This document shows positions 51,707-61,167 of a stretch of DNA of 64,000 bases, piece by piece. Below the pieces are notes generated by a model. It was not told where the DNA came from. It saw only the letters and a list, made by a program, of their open reading frames with translations, and did no database searches. The stretch covers positions 62,001 through 126,000 of the forward strand of contig NZ_JADKSH010000006.1 in assembly GCF_015350795.1 (NCBI RefSeq), given 5' to 3'. Within the stretch, counting starts at the first letter, position 1, and each line of letters begins with the position of its first letter. The position numbers and the translations under genes are program-made. This DNA is from Microbacterium sp. VKM Ac-2870. GTDB lineage: Bacteria > Actinomycetota > Actinomycetes > Actinomycetales > Microbacteriaceae.

Positions 51707-52204
51707 TCAGCTGCCGCAGACGTCCTGCAGCTTCTTCGCCTGATCCTGGAGCTTGGAGCTCGACTCCTGACCCTTGGTGGAGATCTCTTCCGCCTTGGTC
51801 TGCGCGTCCTGCAGCTGCTGCATGGCGCTCGGGTCGCTCGGGTCGATCTTCGTCAGGTCGGGCATCTCGAAGCCGGCGAAGATCGTCGCGAAGTTGCGGT
51901 ACTCGTCGGCGAATGCGGTCAGCGGCGCCTTCACCTGCTCGTTGGTGACCTTCGACTCGGCGGACGACAAGCCGTCCAGCACGGGCTGGAACAGCGAGGA
52001 GAAGTCGACCTTCTCGCCCGAGCTCGCCTTGCTCATCGACGAGCTCAGGTCCTTCTGGATGCTCGACGTGGCGGTCTGGATTTCGTTCTTGGCGATGGTG
52101 CATGCGTCTGCCACACTCTGCCCGCCTGCGCACGCCGTCATGGTGGCTGCGAGGGTGATGACGGCGGCGGCGCCGCCCAGTCGGGTCGCGATCTTGGTCT
52201 TCAT
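51707..52204 (-). CDS. putative secreted lipoprotein, unknown function
   Basis: 165 residues. A signal peptide with a basic start (MKTKIATR), hydrophobic run and MTACAGG lipobox-like end suggests a lipoprotein with Cys at about 25. The mature part is polar and helical with Gln/Ser/Lys-rich repeats (SSIQKDLSSSMSKASSG, AQTKAEEISTKGQESSSK), likely a coiled coil. A second Cys near the C-terminus (DVCGS) may pair with DACTI. TAGAAT (52258-52263, minus strand) is a possible -10 and GGAGAGATAG a ribosome-binding site. Confidence 0.78.
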   Translation of the reverse strand: MKTKIATRLGGAAAVITLAATMTACAGGQSVADACTIAKNEIQTATSSIQKDLSSSMSKASSGEKVDFSSLFQPVLDGLSSAESKVTNEQVKAPLTAFADEYRNFATIFAGFEMPDLTKIDPSDPSAMQQLQDAQTKAEEISTKGQESSSKLQDQAKKLQDVCGS

Positions 52205-52333
52205 ATCTATCTCTCCGGTTCCTGATGATGTGGCGGCCGAGGTGCAAGCCGTCGGCAATTCTATGGGTTCGCCGTGAATGCGCTCGCCACCGAGGGCCGC
52301 GCGACGGGCGCGCTCGCGTAGCCTGGAGCGGAT

Positions 52334-54136
52334 ATGGCGCATCTGCTCGGGGCCGAGGGCCTCCACCTGGAATTTCCCACGAAGGTCGTGTTTGACGGCG
52401 TCTCGCTGGGCGTCGACGAAGGCGACCGCATCGGAATCGTCGGTCGAAACGGCGACGGCAAGTCGAGCCTGATGGCGATGCTCGCCGGTCGGCTCGAGCC
52501 GGATGCCGGGCGTGTCACGGTCCGCGGTGGCGTCACGGTCGGTGTGCTCGATCAGGGCGACACGCTGGATGATTCCCTCACGATCGCTCAACACGTGGTC
52601 GGCGACCGCGCCGAGCACGACTGGGCGGGCGACGCGGGCGTTCGCGACGTGATCGCGGGACTCGTCGGCGATCTCGACTGGAACGGCCCGGTGGCCGGCC
52701 TCTCCGGCGGTCAACGCCGCCGTGTCGCTCTCGCGCGTCTGCTGGTGGGGGACTGGGACGTACTCGCTCTCGATGAGCCGACGAACCACCTCGACGTCGA
52801 AGCCGTCGCGTGGCTCGCTGCCCACCTGAAGCGCCGGTGGTCGGCATCCAGTGGCGCACTGCTCGTCGTCACGCACGACCGGTGGTTCCTCGACGAGGTG
52901 TGCACCAAGACCTGGGAGGTGCACGACCGCATCGTCGAGCCGTTCGAGGGCGGCTATGCCGCCTATGTGCTGCAGCGCGTCGAGCGCGATCGGCAGTCGG
53001 CGGTCATCGAGCAGCGTCGCCAGAACCTCGCCCGCAAGGAGCTCGCCTGGCTGCGGCGCGGTGCCCCCGCCCGCACGAGCAAGCCGCGGTTCCGCATCGA
53101 TGCGGCCAACGCGCTGATCGCGGACGTTCCCGAGATCCGAGACAAGGTCCAGCTGCAGTCGCTCGCCGTGTCGCGTCTGGGCAAGGACGTCGTCGATCTG
53201 CTCGACGCGGGCGTCGCGTACGACGGTCGCGACGTGCTGCGCGATGTCGAGTGGCGCATTGCGCCCGGCGAACGCACCGGCATCCTCGGGGTCAACGGGG
53301 CCGGCAAGTCGACGCTCTTGGGGCTCGTCGCCGGCACCGTCGCGCCGACCAGCGGGCGGGTCAAGCGGGGGACGACCGTGAAGGTCGCGACCCTCACCCA
53401 GCGAATGGACGAACTCGACCAGTACATGGACGACCCGGTTCGGGTGGTCATCTCCGGGCTACGCACCAGCTACACGATCGGTACGGGCTCGAAGGCGGCG
53501 GAGCTCACGCCCGGGCAGTTGCTGGAGCGGATGGGCTTCAGCTCGGCCCAGCTGTCCACGCCGGTCAAAGACCTCTCCGGTGGTCAGCAGCGTCGACTGC
53601 AGTTGCTGTTGATCCTGCTCGACCAGCCCAACGTGCTGATCCTCGACGAGCCGACGAACGATCTCGATACCGACATGCTCGCCGCGATCGAGGATCTCCT
53701 CGACTCGTGGGCGGGGACGCTGCTCGTCGTGTCGCACGACCGGTACTTCATCGAGCGGGTCACCGACCAGCAGTACGCCGTCATGGACGGCCGCCTGCGG
53801 CATCTGCCGGGTGGCATCGACGAGTACCTGAAGCTCCGTTCCCGGTCGCTCAGCGAGCAGCGCAGCGGGGGATCGGCGACAGCGGGCTCGACGTCGACCG
53901 CGCCTCCGACTCTTGCCGGGTCAGACCTCCGCGCCGCCCAGAAGGAGCTGGCCGCTGCGGAGCGTCGGATTCAGAAGCTCACCGCTCAGGTGGATGCCGC
54001 GCGTGCGGCCCTGGCCGACCATGACCAGGCTGACTACGTGGGCCTCGGCGACAAGATGCGGGTGATCGGCGAGATGCAGGCCGAGATGAGTGCGCTCGAG
54101 GACCGCTGGTTCGAGCTGTCCGAGCTGCTCGGCTGA
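52334..54136 (+). CDS. ABC-F family ATP-binding protein
   Basis: 600 residues with two ABC domains and no membrane segment. First nucleotide site: GRNGDGKSS, LSGGQRRRVALARLL, LALDEPTNHLD. Second: GVNGAGKSTLL, LSGGQQRRLQLLLILL, LILDEPTNDLD. A C-terminal coiled coil (KELAAAERRIQKLTAQVDAARAALADH) with Uup-like tail follows. ABC-F proteins act on the ribosome in translation control or antibiotic protection; this tail resembles Uup. TAGCCT lies 9 nt before the ATG. Confidence 0.9.
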   Translation: MAHLLGAEGLHLEFPTKVVFDGVSLGVDEGDRIGIVGRNGDGKSSLMAMLAGRLEPDAGRVTVRGGVTVGVLDQGDTLDDSLTIAQHVVGDRAEHDWAGDAGVRDVIAGLVGDLDWNGPVAGLSGGQRRRVALARLLVGDWDVLALDEPTNHLDVEAVAWLAAHLKRRWSASSGALLVVTHDRWFLDEVCTKTWEVHDRIVEPFEGGYAAYVLQRVERDRQSAVIEQRRQNLARKELAWLRRGAPARTSKPRFRIDAANALIADVPEIRDKVQLQSLAVSRLGKDVVDLLDAGVAYDGRDVLRDVEWRIAPGERTGILGVNGAGKSTLLGLVAGTVAPTSGRVKRGTTVKVATLTQRMDELDQYMDDPVRVVISGLRTSYTIGTGSKAAELTPGQLLERMGFSSAQLSTPVKDLSGGQQRRLQLLLILLDQPNVLILDEPTNDLDTDMLAAIEDLLDSWAGTLLVVSHDRYFIERVTDQQYAVMDGRLRHLPGGIDEYLKLRSRSLSEQRSGGSATAGSTSTAPPTLAGSDLRAAQKELAAAERRIQKLTAQVDAARAALADHDQADYVGLGDKMRVIGEMQAEMSALEDRWFELSELLG

Positions 54137-54151
54137 GGCGCGGTCCGGCTC

Positions 54152-54649
54152 TCAGGAGTCGAAGCCCAGCGAGAGCTTGCGCAGCAGGCCGGCGAGTCGT
54201 TCGCGATCGCCGCGCGACAGCACACCGAGCAGCACCGCCTCGGCATCCACGAGTCGGGTGATCGCGGCATCCACACGCGTCTTTCCCTCGTCCGTGATGG
54301 TCACCAGCACGCTGCGCCCGTCTGCCGGGTCGGCTTCGCGCCGCACGAGGCGGCGACCGACCAGACGGTCGATGCGGTTGGTCATCGTGCCGCTCGAGAC
54401 GAGGGTCTGCTGCAGAAGCTGCTTCGGGCTCAACTGGTAGGGCTCCCCGGCGCGGCGCAACGCCGACAGGACATCCCACTCCCACGGCTCTAGTTCGCTG
54501 CGCCGAAACGCCTCGCGGCGGGCGCGATCGAGGTGGCGGGAGAGTCGGTCCACACGCGAGAGCACCTCGAGGGGCGAGAAGTCGAGGTCAGGACGCTGGG
54601 CACCCCAAGCGCTGACGATGCGGTCGACTTCGTCGTGCTCGGTGGCCAT
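54152..54649 (-). CDS. MarR family transcriptional regulator
   Basis: 165 residues. The winged helix has QLSPKQLLQQTLVSSGTMTNRIDRL as recognition region and RRLVRREADPADGRSVLVTITDEG as the wing, both classic MarR. Long flanking helices build the dimer. It lies opposite the CoA-disulfide-reductase gene, 93 bp away, but the palindrome there is of CsoR type, so regulation of that gene by MarR is not implied. It converges with the ABC-F gene. Confidence 0.88.
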   Translation of the reverse strand: MATEHDEVDRIVSAWGAQRPDLDFSPLEVLSRVDRLSRHLDRARREAFRRSELEPWEWDVLSALRRAGEPYQLSPKQLLQQTLVSSGTMTNRIDRLVGRRLVRREADPADGRSVLVTITDEGKTRVDAAITRLVDAEAVLLGVLSRGDRERLAGLLRKLSLGFDS

Positions 54650-54682
54650 GGCTCCATTATCGTCCGCGGTCTCGCGCTCGGT

Positions 54683-54711
54683 TTGGCTCCGAATACCCCC
54701 GGGGGTATATT
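54683..54711 (+). promoter_or_regulatory. promoter with CsoR/CstR-type operator
   Basis: A perfect palindrome ATACCCCCGGGGGTAT (54693-54708) fills the spacer between a -35-like TTGGCT (54683-54688) and -10 TATATT (54706-54711), 17 bp apart. This matches the TACCC…GGGTA family of CsoR/CstR operators. It precedes the CoA-disulfide-reductase/rhodanese gene; the CstR-like gene ends the same operon. Confidence 0.85.
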
Positions 54712-54742
54712 GAACCTGTTCGTGGAAGAGGGAGAACACCAG

Positions 54743-56428
54743 ATGCGCATTGTGATCGTCGGGGGCGTCGCCGGAGGCATGAGCTGTGCGGCGCGGGCGC
54801 GCCGGCTCGATGAGACCGCCGAGATCGTCGTGCTCGAGCGGGGGCCGCACGTCTCCTTCGCCAACTGCGGGCTGCCGTACTTCGTCGGCGGCGAGATCGC
54901 CGAAGAGTCCGCATTGCTCGTGCAGACGCCGGCGTCCCTGAGGGCCGCGCTCGCGCTCGACGTGCGTACCGGTCACGATGTGACCGCGGTGGATGCCGCG
55001 GCCAAGACGGTGACCGTGGTCAGCGCGGACGGCGTCGATACCCTCGCCTACGACGCTCTCGTGCTCGCTCCGGGAGCCGTCGCGGCACGTCCTGCGATCG
55101 CGGGACTCGATTCGCCCCGCGTGCGGACGCTGCGCAGCGTCGAGGACGCCGTGGCGCTCCGCGAGCGCGTCGACGCGGGCGCTCACCGTGCCGTCGTCCT
55201 CGGGGCGGGCTTCATCGGAATCGAAGCCGCCGAAGCGCTCGCGCAGCGAGGCCTCCACACGACTGTCGTCGAGTTCGCGCCACACGTCCTGCCGCCCCTC
55301 GAGGACGAGCTGGCGACACTGGTGACGGCGGAACTGCGCGCGCTCGGCATCGACGTCCGCGCCGGGACGGCGGCCACCGCGGTCGAGTCCGGACAAGACC
55401 GTGACGTCGTCGTCCTGGGCGACGGCACCCGACTGGATGCCGACCTCATCGTGCTCTCGGTGGGCGTGCGTCCCGACACCGGTGTCTTCGAGGCGGCGGG
55501 GGTCGCCTGCGAGCGCGGTGCGATGATCGTCGACGCGCACGGGCGCACGTCCCTGCCCGACGTGTACGCGGTCGGCGACGCCACAGCATCCGTCGACGCC
55601 GTCACCGGCGCGGTGCGCCCCGTCGCGCTCGCCGGGCCCGCCAACCGCGCCGGACGCCTGGTCGCCGATGCGATCCTGCGGCCCGAGCGGGCCCGCCCCC
55701 TCCCGCGCCCGGTCGGTACGGCGATCGTCCGCGTCGGCGCGAAGACTGTCGCGTTGACCGGTGCGAACCGCGCCGCTTTGGCGGCCGCGGGAATCGAGTT
55801 CGACACCCTGCATCTTCATCCCGGCCAGCACGCCGGCTACTTTCCGGGCGCATCGCAGATCCATCTCGTCGTGCACGTCCGCCGCGACGACGGGCTCCTG
55901 CTCGGCGCACAGGCCGTCGGCGCGGATGGCGTCGACAAGAGGATCGACGTGATCGCGACCGCCGTCCGTGCTGGTTGGGCCGTCGACGACCTCATCGATC
56001 TCGATCTGGCCTACGCCCCGCCCTACGGCTCCGCCAAGGATCCCGTGAACATGGTCGGGATGGTGGGGGAGAACGTCCGGGCCGGAGCGCTACGGCTCTG
56101 GTACGCACAGGACCTCGATGTCGTCGCAGCCACGGCGCTCATCCTCGACGTCCGCACGGCCGCGGAGGTGGCGACCGGTCACCTGCCCGGTGTCCTTGCC
56201 ATCCCACACACCGAGCTGCGCGGCCGCCTCGACGAGGTGCGCGACGCCGCGGCCGGCCGGCCAGTGCGTGTGATGTGCCAGTCCGGCGTGCGTTCCGCGA
56301 TCGCGCACCGCGTGCTCGCCCAGACGGGCTTCGACTCGGCATCCCTGTCCGGCGGCATGCTGACGCTCCGGGCGCTGCTCGGCGAGCGGGCGGAGGCCAT
56401 GCTCGTCTCGACCCGCGCCGGCGTCTGA
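54743..56428 (+). CDS. CoA-disulfide-reductase-like FAD protein fused to rhodanese
   Basis: 561 residues. N-terminal FAD domain GGVAGGMSCAARARRL, then HVSFANCGLPYF with the single redox Cys of the CoADR/NADH-oxidase family (SFxNCGLPY), an NAD-binding GAGFIGIEAAEALA, and a C-terminal dimerisation domain. A rhodanese domain (about 460-561) ends with active-site loop CQSGVRS. Such fusions are persulfide reductases acting on CoA- or low-molecular-weight persulfides. GAGGGAGAAC precedes the ATG. First gene of a CstR-type sulfur-stress operon. Confidence 0.92.
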   Translation: MRIVIVGGVAGGMSCAARARRLDETAEIVVLERGPHVSFANCGLPYFVGGEIAEESALLVQTPASLRAALALDVRTGHDVTAVDAAAKTVTVVSADGVDTLAYDALVLAPGAVAARPAIAGLDSPRVRTLRSVEDAVALRERVDAGAHRAVVLGAGFIGIEAAEALAQRGLHTTVVEFAPHVLPPLEDELATLVTAELRALGIDVRAGTAATAVESGQDRDVVVLGDGTRLDADLIVLSVGVRPDTGVFEAAGVACERGAMIVDAHGRTSLPDVYAVGDATASVDAVTGAVRPVALAGPANRAGRLVADAILRPERARPLPRPVGTAIVRVGAKTVALTGANRAALAAAGIEFDTLHLHPGQHAGYFPGASQIHLVVHVRRDDGLLLGAQAVGADGVDKRIDVIATAVRAGWAVDDLIDLDLAYAPPYGSAKDPVNMVGMVGENVRAGALRLWYAQDLDVVAATALILDVRTAAEVATGHLPGVLAIPHTELRGRLDEVRDAAAGRPVRVMCQSGVRSAIAHRVLAQTGFDSASLSGGMLTLRALLGERAEAMLVSTRAGV

Positions 56429-56491
56429 GCGGCTCGCTCTTCCGAGCTTCCACGACCACTTCCACAATCACGAACAGACAGGAGAACGCCC

Positions 56492-56967
<476 letters not shown>

Positions 56968-57040
56968 GCGCTTCGATGCGGTCTTCCGGCGCGCGGGCTG
57001 GCAGACTAGATCGGCACACCCGCCGTCTCGTGGGTTGCGG

Positions 57041-57112
57041 TCCGCCGTAGTGTAACGGCAGCACGACAGCCTTTGGAGCTGTGAGGTTCAGGTTCGAATC
57101 CTGGCGGCGGAG
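57041..57112 (+). tRNA. tRNA-Gln (anticodon TTG)
   Basis: Full cloverleaf by eye: acceptor TCCGCCG paired with CGGCGGA, anticodon stem ACAGC/GCTGT around loop CTTTGGA (anticodon TTG), T-arm with GTTCGAAT. Discriminator base G at 57112. CCA is not encoded. The glmU start codon begins one base later. Confidence 0.95.
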
Positions 57113-57113
57113 C

Positions 57114-58586
57114 ATGACAGAGAACACGTGGGACGCATCGCTCGCCGTCGTGATCCTCGCGGCGGGCCAGGGAACGCGCATGCGCTCCTCCCTGCCGAAG
57201 GTGCTCCACCGCATCGGCGGCAGACCGCTCGTCGGTCACGTCCTCGATACCGCTCGCGATCTCGCTGCCGCGCACGTGTTGGTGGTGGTGCGGCATGAGC
57301 GAGATCAGGTCGCCGACGCCGTCACCGGCATCTCGCCGGAGGTCGTGGTCGTCGACCAGGACGAGATTCCCGGCACCGGGCGCGCGGTCGAAGTGGCGTT
57401 GGAGGCGGTACCGGATTTCGACGGCGACGTGCTCGTCCTGTCGGCCGACTGCCCCCTGGCGGATGCCGAGACCCTCGCGGCCTTCGTCGCCGAGCATCGC
57501 GCGACAGGAGCGCGGGCGACGCTGATGACGGCGATCGTCGACAACCCGACCGGATACGGTCGTGTCATCCGCGACACTGAGGGCACCGTCGCCCGCGTCG
57601 TCGAGCAGAAGGATGCGACACCCGCCGAAGCGGCCGTCACTGAGATCAACGCGGGGATGTACGTCTTCCATGCAGCATCCCTGCGCGCACGACTGCGCGA
57701 GGTCGGCACCGACAACGCACAGCACGAGAAGTACCTGACCGACGTGGTCGGGTTGCTCCGCGGCGCGGGGGAACTCGTCGCGGCATCCGTCGTCGACGAC
57801 GTGACGATCACGTACGGCGTGAACGACCGCGCGCAGCTCGCCGAGGTCGGACGTCTTCTCAACGCGCGCACCGTGCGTCGCTGGCAGCTCGACGGCGCGA
57901 CCATCCAGGACCCGGCTACCACCTGGATCGACGTGACAGCCACGCTCGCCCCCGACGTCACCGTGCTGCCGAACACGCACATCCTGAGATCCACGGCGGT
58001 TGCCGCTGGCGCGACGATCGGCCCCGACACGACGCTGGAGGATTGCGAGGTCGGCGAGAACGCGGTCGTCCGCCGTACCGATGCCACCCTCGCGGTCATC
58101 GGTGCCGGTACCACGGTCGGTCCGTTCGCGTACCTGCGCCCCGGTACGCAGCTTGCCGCGGGCGGCAAGATCGGCACCTTCGTCGAGACCAAGAACTCCA
58201 TCATCGGCGAGGGCAGCAAGGTGCCCCATCTCTCCTACATCGGCGACACCACGATCGGCCGCGGCGTCAACCTCGGCGCCGGAGCGATCACGGCGAACTA
58301 CGACGACATCGCCAAGCACCGCACCGAGATCGGCGACGAGGTGCACGCGGGCTCGCACAACGTGTTCGTCGCGCCCGTTAGGATCGGAGATGGCGCCAAG
58401 ACCGGTGCCGGTGCGGTGATCCGAAAGGACGTTCCCGCCGGCGCTCTCGCCTTGAGCGTTGCCCCTCAGCGCAACGTCGAGGGTTGGGTCGAGAACCACC
58501 GACCGGGAACGGCTGCGGCTACCGCTGCCGCTCGTGCCCGGTCCGCACAGGAAGCGGACGATGGCGCGCAAGAAGCACACGGTTGA
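57114..58586 (+). CDS. glmU: bifunctional GlmU, UDP-GlcNAc pyrophosphorylase / GlcN-1-P acetyltransferase
   Basis: 490 residues. N-terminal pyrophosphorylase with LAAGQGTRMRSSLPKVLH and SADCPLAD; C-terminal left-handed beta-helix with repeated hexapeptides (IGAGTTVGPFAYLRPG, KNSIIGEGSKVPHLSYIGD, NLGAGAITANYDD). Makes UDP-GlcNAc for peptidoglycan. The start ATG follows tRNA-Gln by one base, so 3' processing of the tRNA would leave an almost leaderless mRNA. Ends with an Ala/Arg-rich tail overlapping prs by 26 bp. Confidence 0.96.
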   Translation: MTENTWDASLAVVILAAGQGTRMRSSLPKVLHRIGGRPLVGHVLDTARDLAAAHVLVVVRHERDQVADAVTGISPEVVVVDQDEIPGTGRAVEVALEAVPDFDGDVLVLSADCPLADAETLAAFVAEHRATGARATLMTAIVDNPTGYGRVIRDTEGTVARVVEQKDATPAEAAVTEINAGMYVFHAASLRARLREVGTDNAQHEKYLTDVVGLLRGAGELVAASVVDDVTITYGVNDRAQLAEVGRLLNARTVRRWQLDGATIQDPATTWIDVTATLAPDVTVLPNTHILRSTAVAAGATIGPDTTLEDCEVGENAVVRRTDATLAVIGAGTTVGPFAYLRPGTQLAAGGKIGTFVETKNSIIGEGSKVPHLSYIGDTTIGRGVNLGAGAITANYDDIAKHRTEIGDEVHAGSHNVFVAPVRIGDGAKTGAGAVIRKDVPAGALALSVAPQRNVEGWVENHRPGTAAATAAARARSAQEADDGAQEAHG

Positions 58587-59595
58587 TCTGGACGTCGAGC
58601 GCGGGATCGCCCCCGGCCTCGTCGCCAAGACCAAGAAGCGTCTGGTCGTCGCGAGCGGAAGTTCGCACCCGGAGTTGTCGCGAGACGTCGCGCTCGCGCT
58701 GGGGACCGAGCTGGTGCCCACCGAGCACCGCACGTTCGCGTCCGGTGAGATCCTCACCCGGTTCGAAGTCTCGATCCGCGGCTGCGATGCGTTCATCATC
58801 CAGTCCTTCGGACCGCCGGTCAACGAATGGCTGATGGAGCTGCTGATCATGCTGGATGCCGCCAAGCGTGCATCCGCCAAGCGCATCACCGTCGTGGCCC
58901 CCTATTACCCGTACTCCCGCCAAGACAAGAAGGGTCGCGGTCGCGAGCCCATCAGCGCACGGCTCGTCTCGGACCTGCTCAAGACAGCCGGTGCCGACCG
59001 CGTCATGAGCGTCGATCTGCACGCCGCCCAGATCCAGGGCTTCTTCGACGGCCCGGTCGACCACCTGTTCGCCAAGCCGGTGCTGCTCGACTACTTCCAG
59101 AAGAGCCTGTCGGTGGAGGACCGCGAGAAGCTCACGGTCGTCTCGCCCGACACCGGTCGCGTGCGTGTCGCCGACCAGTGGTCGGACTCGCTCGGCGCGC
59201 CGCTGGCGATCATCCACAAGCGTCGCGACCCGAACGTGGCCAACCAGATCACGGTCAATGAGATCGTCGGTCACGTCGCCGGTCGCGTGTGTCTGCTGGT
59301 CGATGACATGATCGACACCGGCGGCACGATCGTCAAGGCGGCGCAGGCGCTCAAAGCGAGCGGCGCAGAGCGCGTGATCGTCGCCGCGACGCACGCGATC
59401 TTCAGCGACCCCGCCACTACGCGCCTTCAGGACCCCGCGATCGACGAGGTCGTCGTCACAGATACGGTCCCGCTGCCCCCTGAGAAGCGTTTCCCCGGTC
59501 TGACGATCCTGCCGATCGCACCGTTGCTCGCGCGCGCGATCAAAGAGGTCTTCGAAGACGGCTCCGTCACGAGCATGTTCGACGGCGCTGCTTAA
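58561..59595 (+). CDS. prs: ribose-phosphate diphosphokinase
   Basis: 344 residues. ATP-binding YYPYSRQDKKGRGREPIS flexible loop and the PRPP-binding VDDMIDTGGTI pentad are diagnostic of class I PRPP synthase, feeding purine, pyrimidine, His and Trp synthesis. GGAAGC precedes the ATG, which lies inside the 3' end of glmU; the pair is a conserved actinobacterial unit. Confidence 0.96.
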   Translation: MARKKHTVDLDVERGIAPGLVAKTKKRLVVASGSSHPELSRDVALALGTELVPTEHRTFASGEILTRFEVSIRGCDAFIIQSFGPPVNEWLMELLIMLDAAKRASAKRITVVAPYYPYSRQDKKGRGREPISARLVSDLLKTAGADRVMSVDLHAAQIQGFFDGPVDHLFAKPVLLDYFQKSLSVEDREKLTVVSPDTGRVRVADQWSDSLGAPLAIIHKRRDPNVANQITVNEIVGHVAGRVCLLVDDMIDTGGTIVKAAQALKASGAERVIVAATHAIFSDPATTRLQDPAIDEVVVTDTVPLPPEKRFPGLTILPIAPLLARAIKEVFEDGSVTSMFDGAA

Positions 59596-59659
59596 GATAC
59601 CGCGCCACCTCCGCGCCAGCTGCGGTTCACCTTCCGGGCACTCGAGCCTCATTCTCAAT

Positions 59660-59708
59660 GCGAATGCATAAGAAATTCGCCCGGAGTGCGCTAGACGATC
59701 GCCTAGCG
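59660..59708 (+). promoter_or_regulatory. intergenic region before the flavin module with two inverted repeats
   Basis: The 181-bp gap 59596-59776 holds no gene. It has GCGAAT-N9-ATTCGC (59660-59680) and CGCTAG-N8-CTAGCG (59689-59708). Both are perfect and could be operators of the next operon; a -10 is not certain. AGAAGGAGG precedes the downstream ATG. Confidence 0.35.
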
Positions 59709-59776
59709 TTGAACTGCCACCGCGATGCGCCCGACGTGCATCTGAAGCGGCAGGGCACGACAGAAGGAGGACCACC

Positions 59777-60265
59777 ATGATCCGCACCACCGCCGTACCC
59801 CGTTCCATCCGTGCCGGCGCGGCCGCAGCGTCTGTACTCGGCATGGTCGCTCTGGCGGGTTGCTCCGCGACGACATCCGCCACGACGCCGGGCTCGTCAT
59901 CCGACAAGAGCACGGCTCCTACCACTGCTCCCGCGACCGCCAGCGCCGGATCCGCCGCTTCGGGCGGCGTCTACAAGAACGGCACGTTCAGCGCCGATGG
60001 TTCGTACTCCACCCCGGAGTCGGTCGAGAAGATCTCGGTGACGGTCACGCTCGCTGACGACGTCATCACCGACGTCGAGGTGAAGGGCAACCCCACCAAG
60101 AAGGAGTCCGAGCAGTACCAAGGCCAGTTCATCGGCGGCATCAAGGCCGAGGTCGTCGGCAAGAAGATCGATGAGATCTCGGTGTCGCGTGTTGCAGGAT
60201 CTTCGCTGACCAGCGGCGGATTCAACAAGGCGATCGACGAGATCAAGGCCGAAGCGAAGGCGTGA
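59777..60265 (+). CDS. FMN-binding domain lipoprotein
   Basis: 162 residues. Signal peptide with LAGC lipobox (Cys 28), a Ser/Thr/Ala-rich linker (about 29-60), then an FMN_bind domain. The acceptor segment RVAGSSLTSGGF corresponds to the (S/T)GAT flavinylation site but reads GSS, so the residue that ApbE would modify may be Ser or the following Thr. Acts outside the membrane as an electron carrier. Overlaps apbE by 4 bp. AGAAGGAGG precedes the ATG. Confidence 0.88.
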   Translation: MIRTTAVPRSIRAGAAAASVLGMVALAGCSATTSATTPGSSSDKSTAPTTAPATASAGSAASGGVYKNGTFSADGSYSTPESVEKISVTVTLADDVITDVEVKGNPTKKESEQYQGQFIGGIKAEVVGKKIDEISVSRVAGSSLTSGGFNKAIDEIKAEAKA

Positions 60266-61167
60266 GGCCAGCCGACGCGGTCGGAGTCGCCATGACCGAG
60301 ATGTCTCGGTGGGAGTTCGAAGCCATCGGCACACGGTGGCAGATCGATACTGCTGCCGCGCTGTCACCGGAGGTGCGTGGTCTCGTCGACACGCTGATCG
60401 ACGACTTCGACCGCGCCTGGTCGCGCTTTCGTGCCGACGGTCATATCGCTGCTCTCGCCGAGGCCGGGGGATCGGTGCGGGCCTCGGCGGATGCCCCGGC
60501 GATGCTCGACCTCTACGTTGCTCTGAGCGACGCGACGAGCGGGGCAGTCAACCCACTGGTCGGCGACGCGCTGGCACGCCGCGGTTACGACGCCCACTAC
60601 GGGTTCGTCGACCGCGGCGCGCAGCCCGCTCCCGCCGCATGGCGGGAGCTGCTCAGCTGGACGGACGACACCGTAACCTTGAGCGCCCCCGCGACGATCG
60701 ATGTCGGTGCGCTCGGCAAAGGGCGTCTCGTCGATCGGGTGCTGTCGCTGCTCGTCGGGCGTCTCGACGGATCGATCACCGTCGATGCCGGCGGTGACAT
60801 CGCCCTGCGCGGCACCGAGAGCATCGCGCTCGAGCACCCGTACGATCCGACGCGCGCCATCGGAGTGTGGCCGCTCAGCGACGCCGCGCTGTGCGCCTCC
60901 GCGACGCAGCGACGAGCCTGGCCGGGGGCCGATGGCGGGGGAGGGCTTCACCACGTGCTCGACGCCCGCACCGGCGAGCCCGTGCGCACGATCGCCGCGA
61001 CCTGGGCATCGGCCGCCGACGCGATGACGGCGGACGCCGCGGCGACGGCCCTCTTCTTCGAGGGCGGCCCGCAGTTCGCTCACTCCCACGGCGTCTCGTG
61101 GGTACGTATGACAACCGACGGCCGCGTGGAGTGGTCGCCCGACAGTAAGGCAGAGTTGTTCCTGTGA
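60262..61167 (+). CDS. apbE: FAD:protein FMN transferase (ApbE)
   Basis: 301 residues from GTG (ATG 60292 is also possible). ApbE/NosX fold: FEAIGTRWQI start, DVGALGKGRLVDRV and VDAGGDIALRG, then HHVLDARTGEPV and ADAMTADAAATALFF with the metal/FAD pocket residues. It attaches FMN covalently to Ser/Thr of partner proteins. It lacks a clear signal peptide, so acts in the cytoplasm or is exported otherwise. Between the FMN lipoprotein and the membrane reductase. Confidence 0.9.
   Translation: MRPADAVGVAMTEMSRWEFEAIGTRWQIDTAAALSPEVRGLVDTLIDDFDRAWSRFRADGHIAALAEAGGSVRASADAPAMLDLYVALSDATSGAVNPLVGDALARRGYDAHYGFVDRGAQPAPAAWRELLSWTDDTVTLSAPATIDVGALGKGRLVDRVLSLLVGRLDGSITVDAGGDIALRGTESIALEHPYDPTRAIGVWPLSDAALCASATQRRAWPGADGGGGLHHVLDARTGEPVRTIAATWASAADAMTADAAATALFFEGGPQFAHSHGVSWVRMTTDGRVEWSPDSKAELFL

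Noticed and set aside
57081..57113. Upstream extension of the glmU frame into the tRNA
   Set aside because: It would translate the 3' half of tRNA-Gln; ATG 57114 gives the normal GlmU N-terminus.
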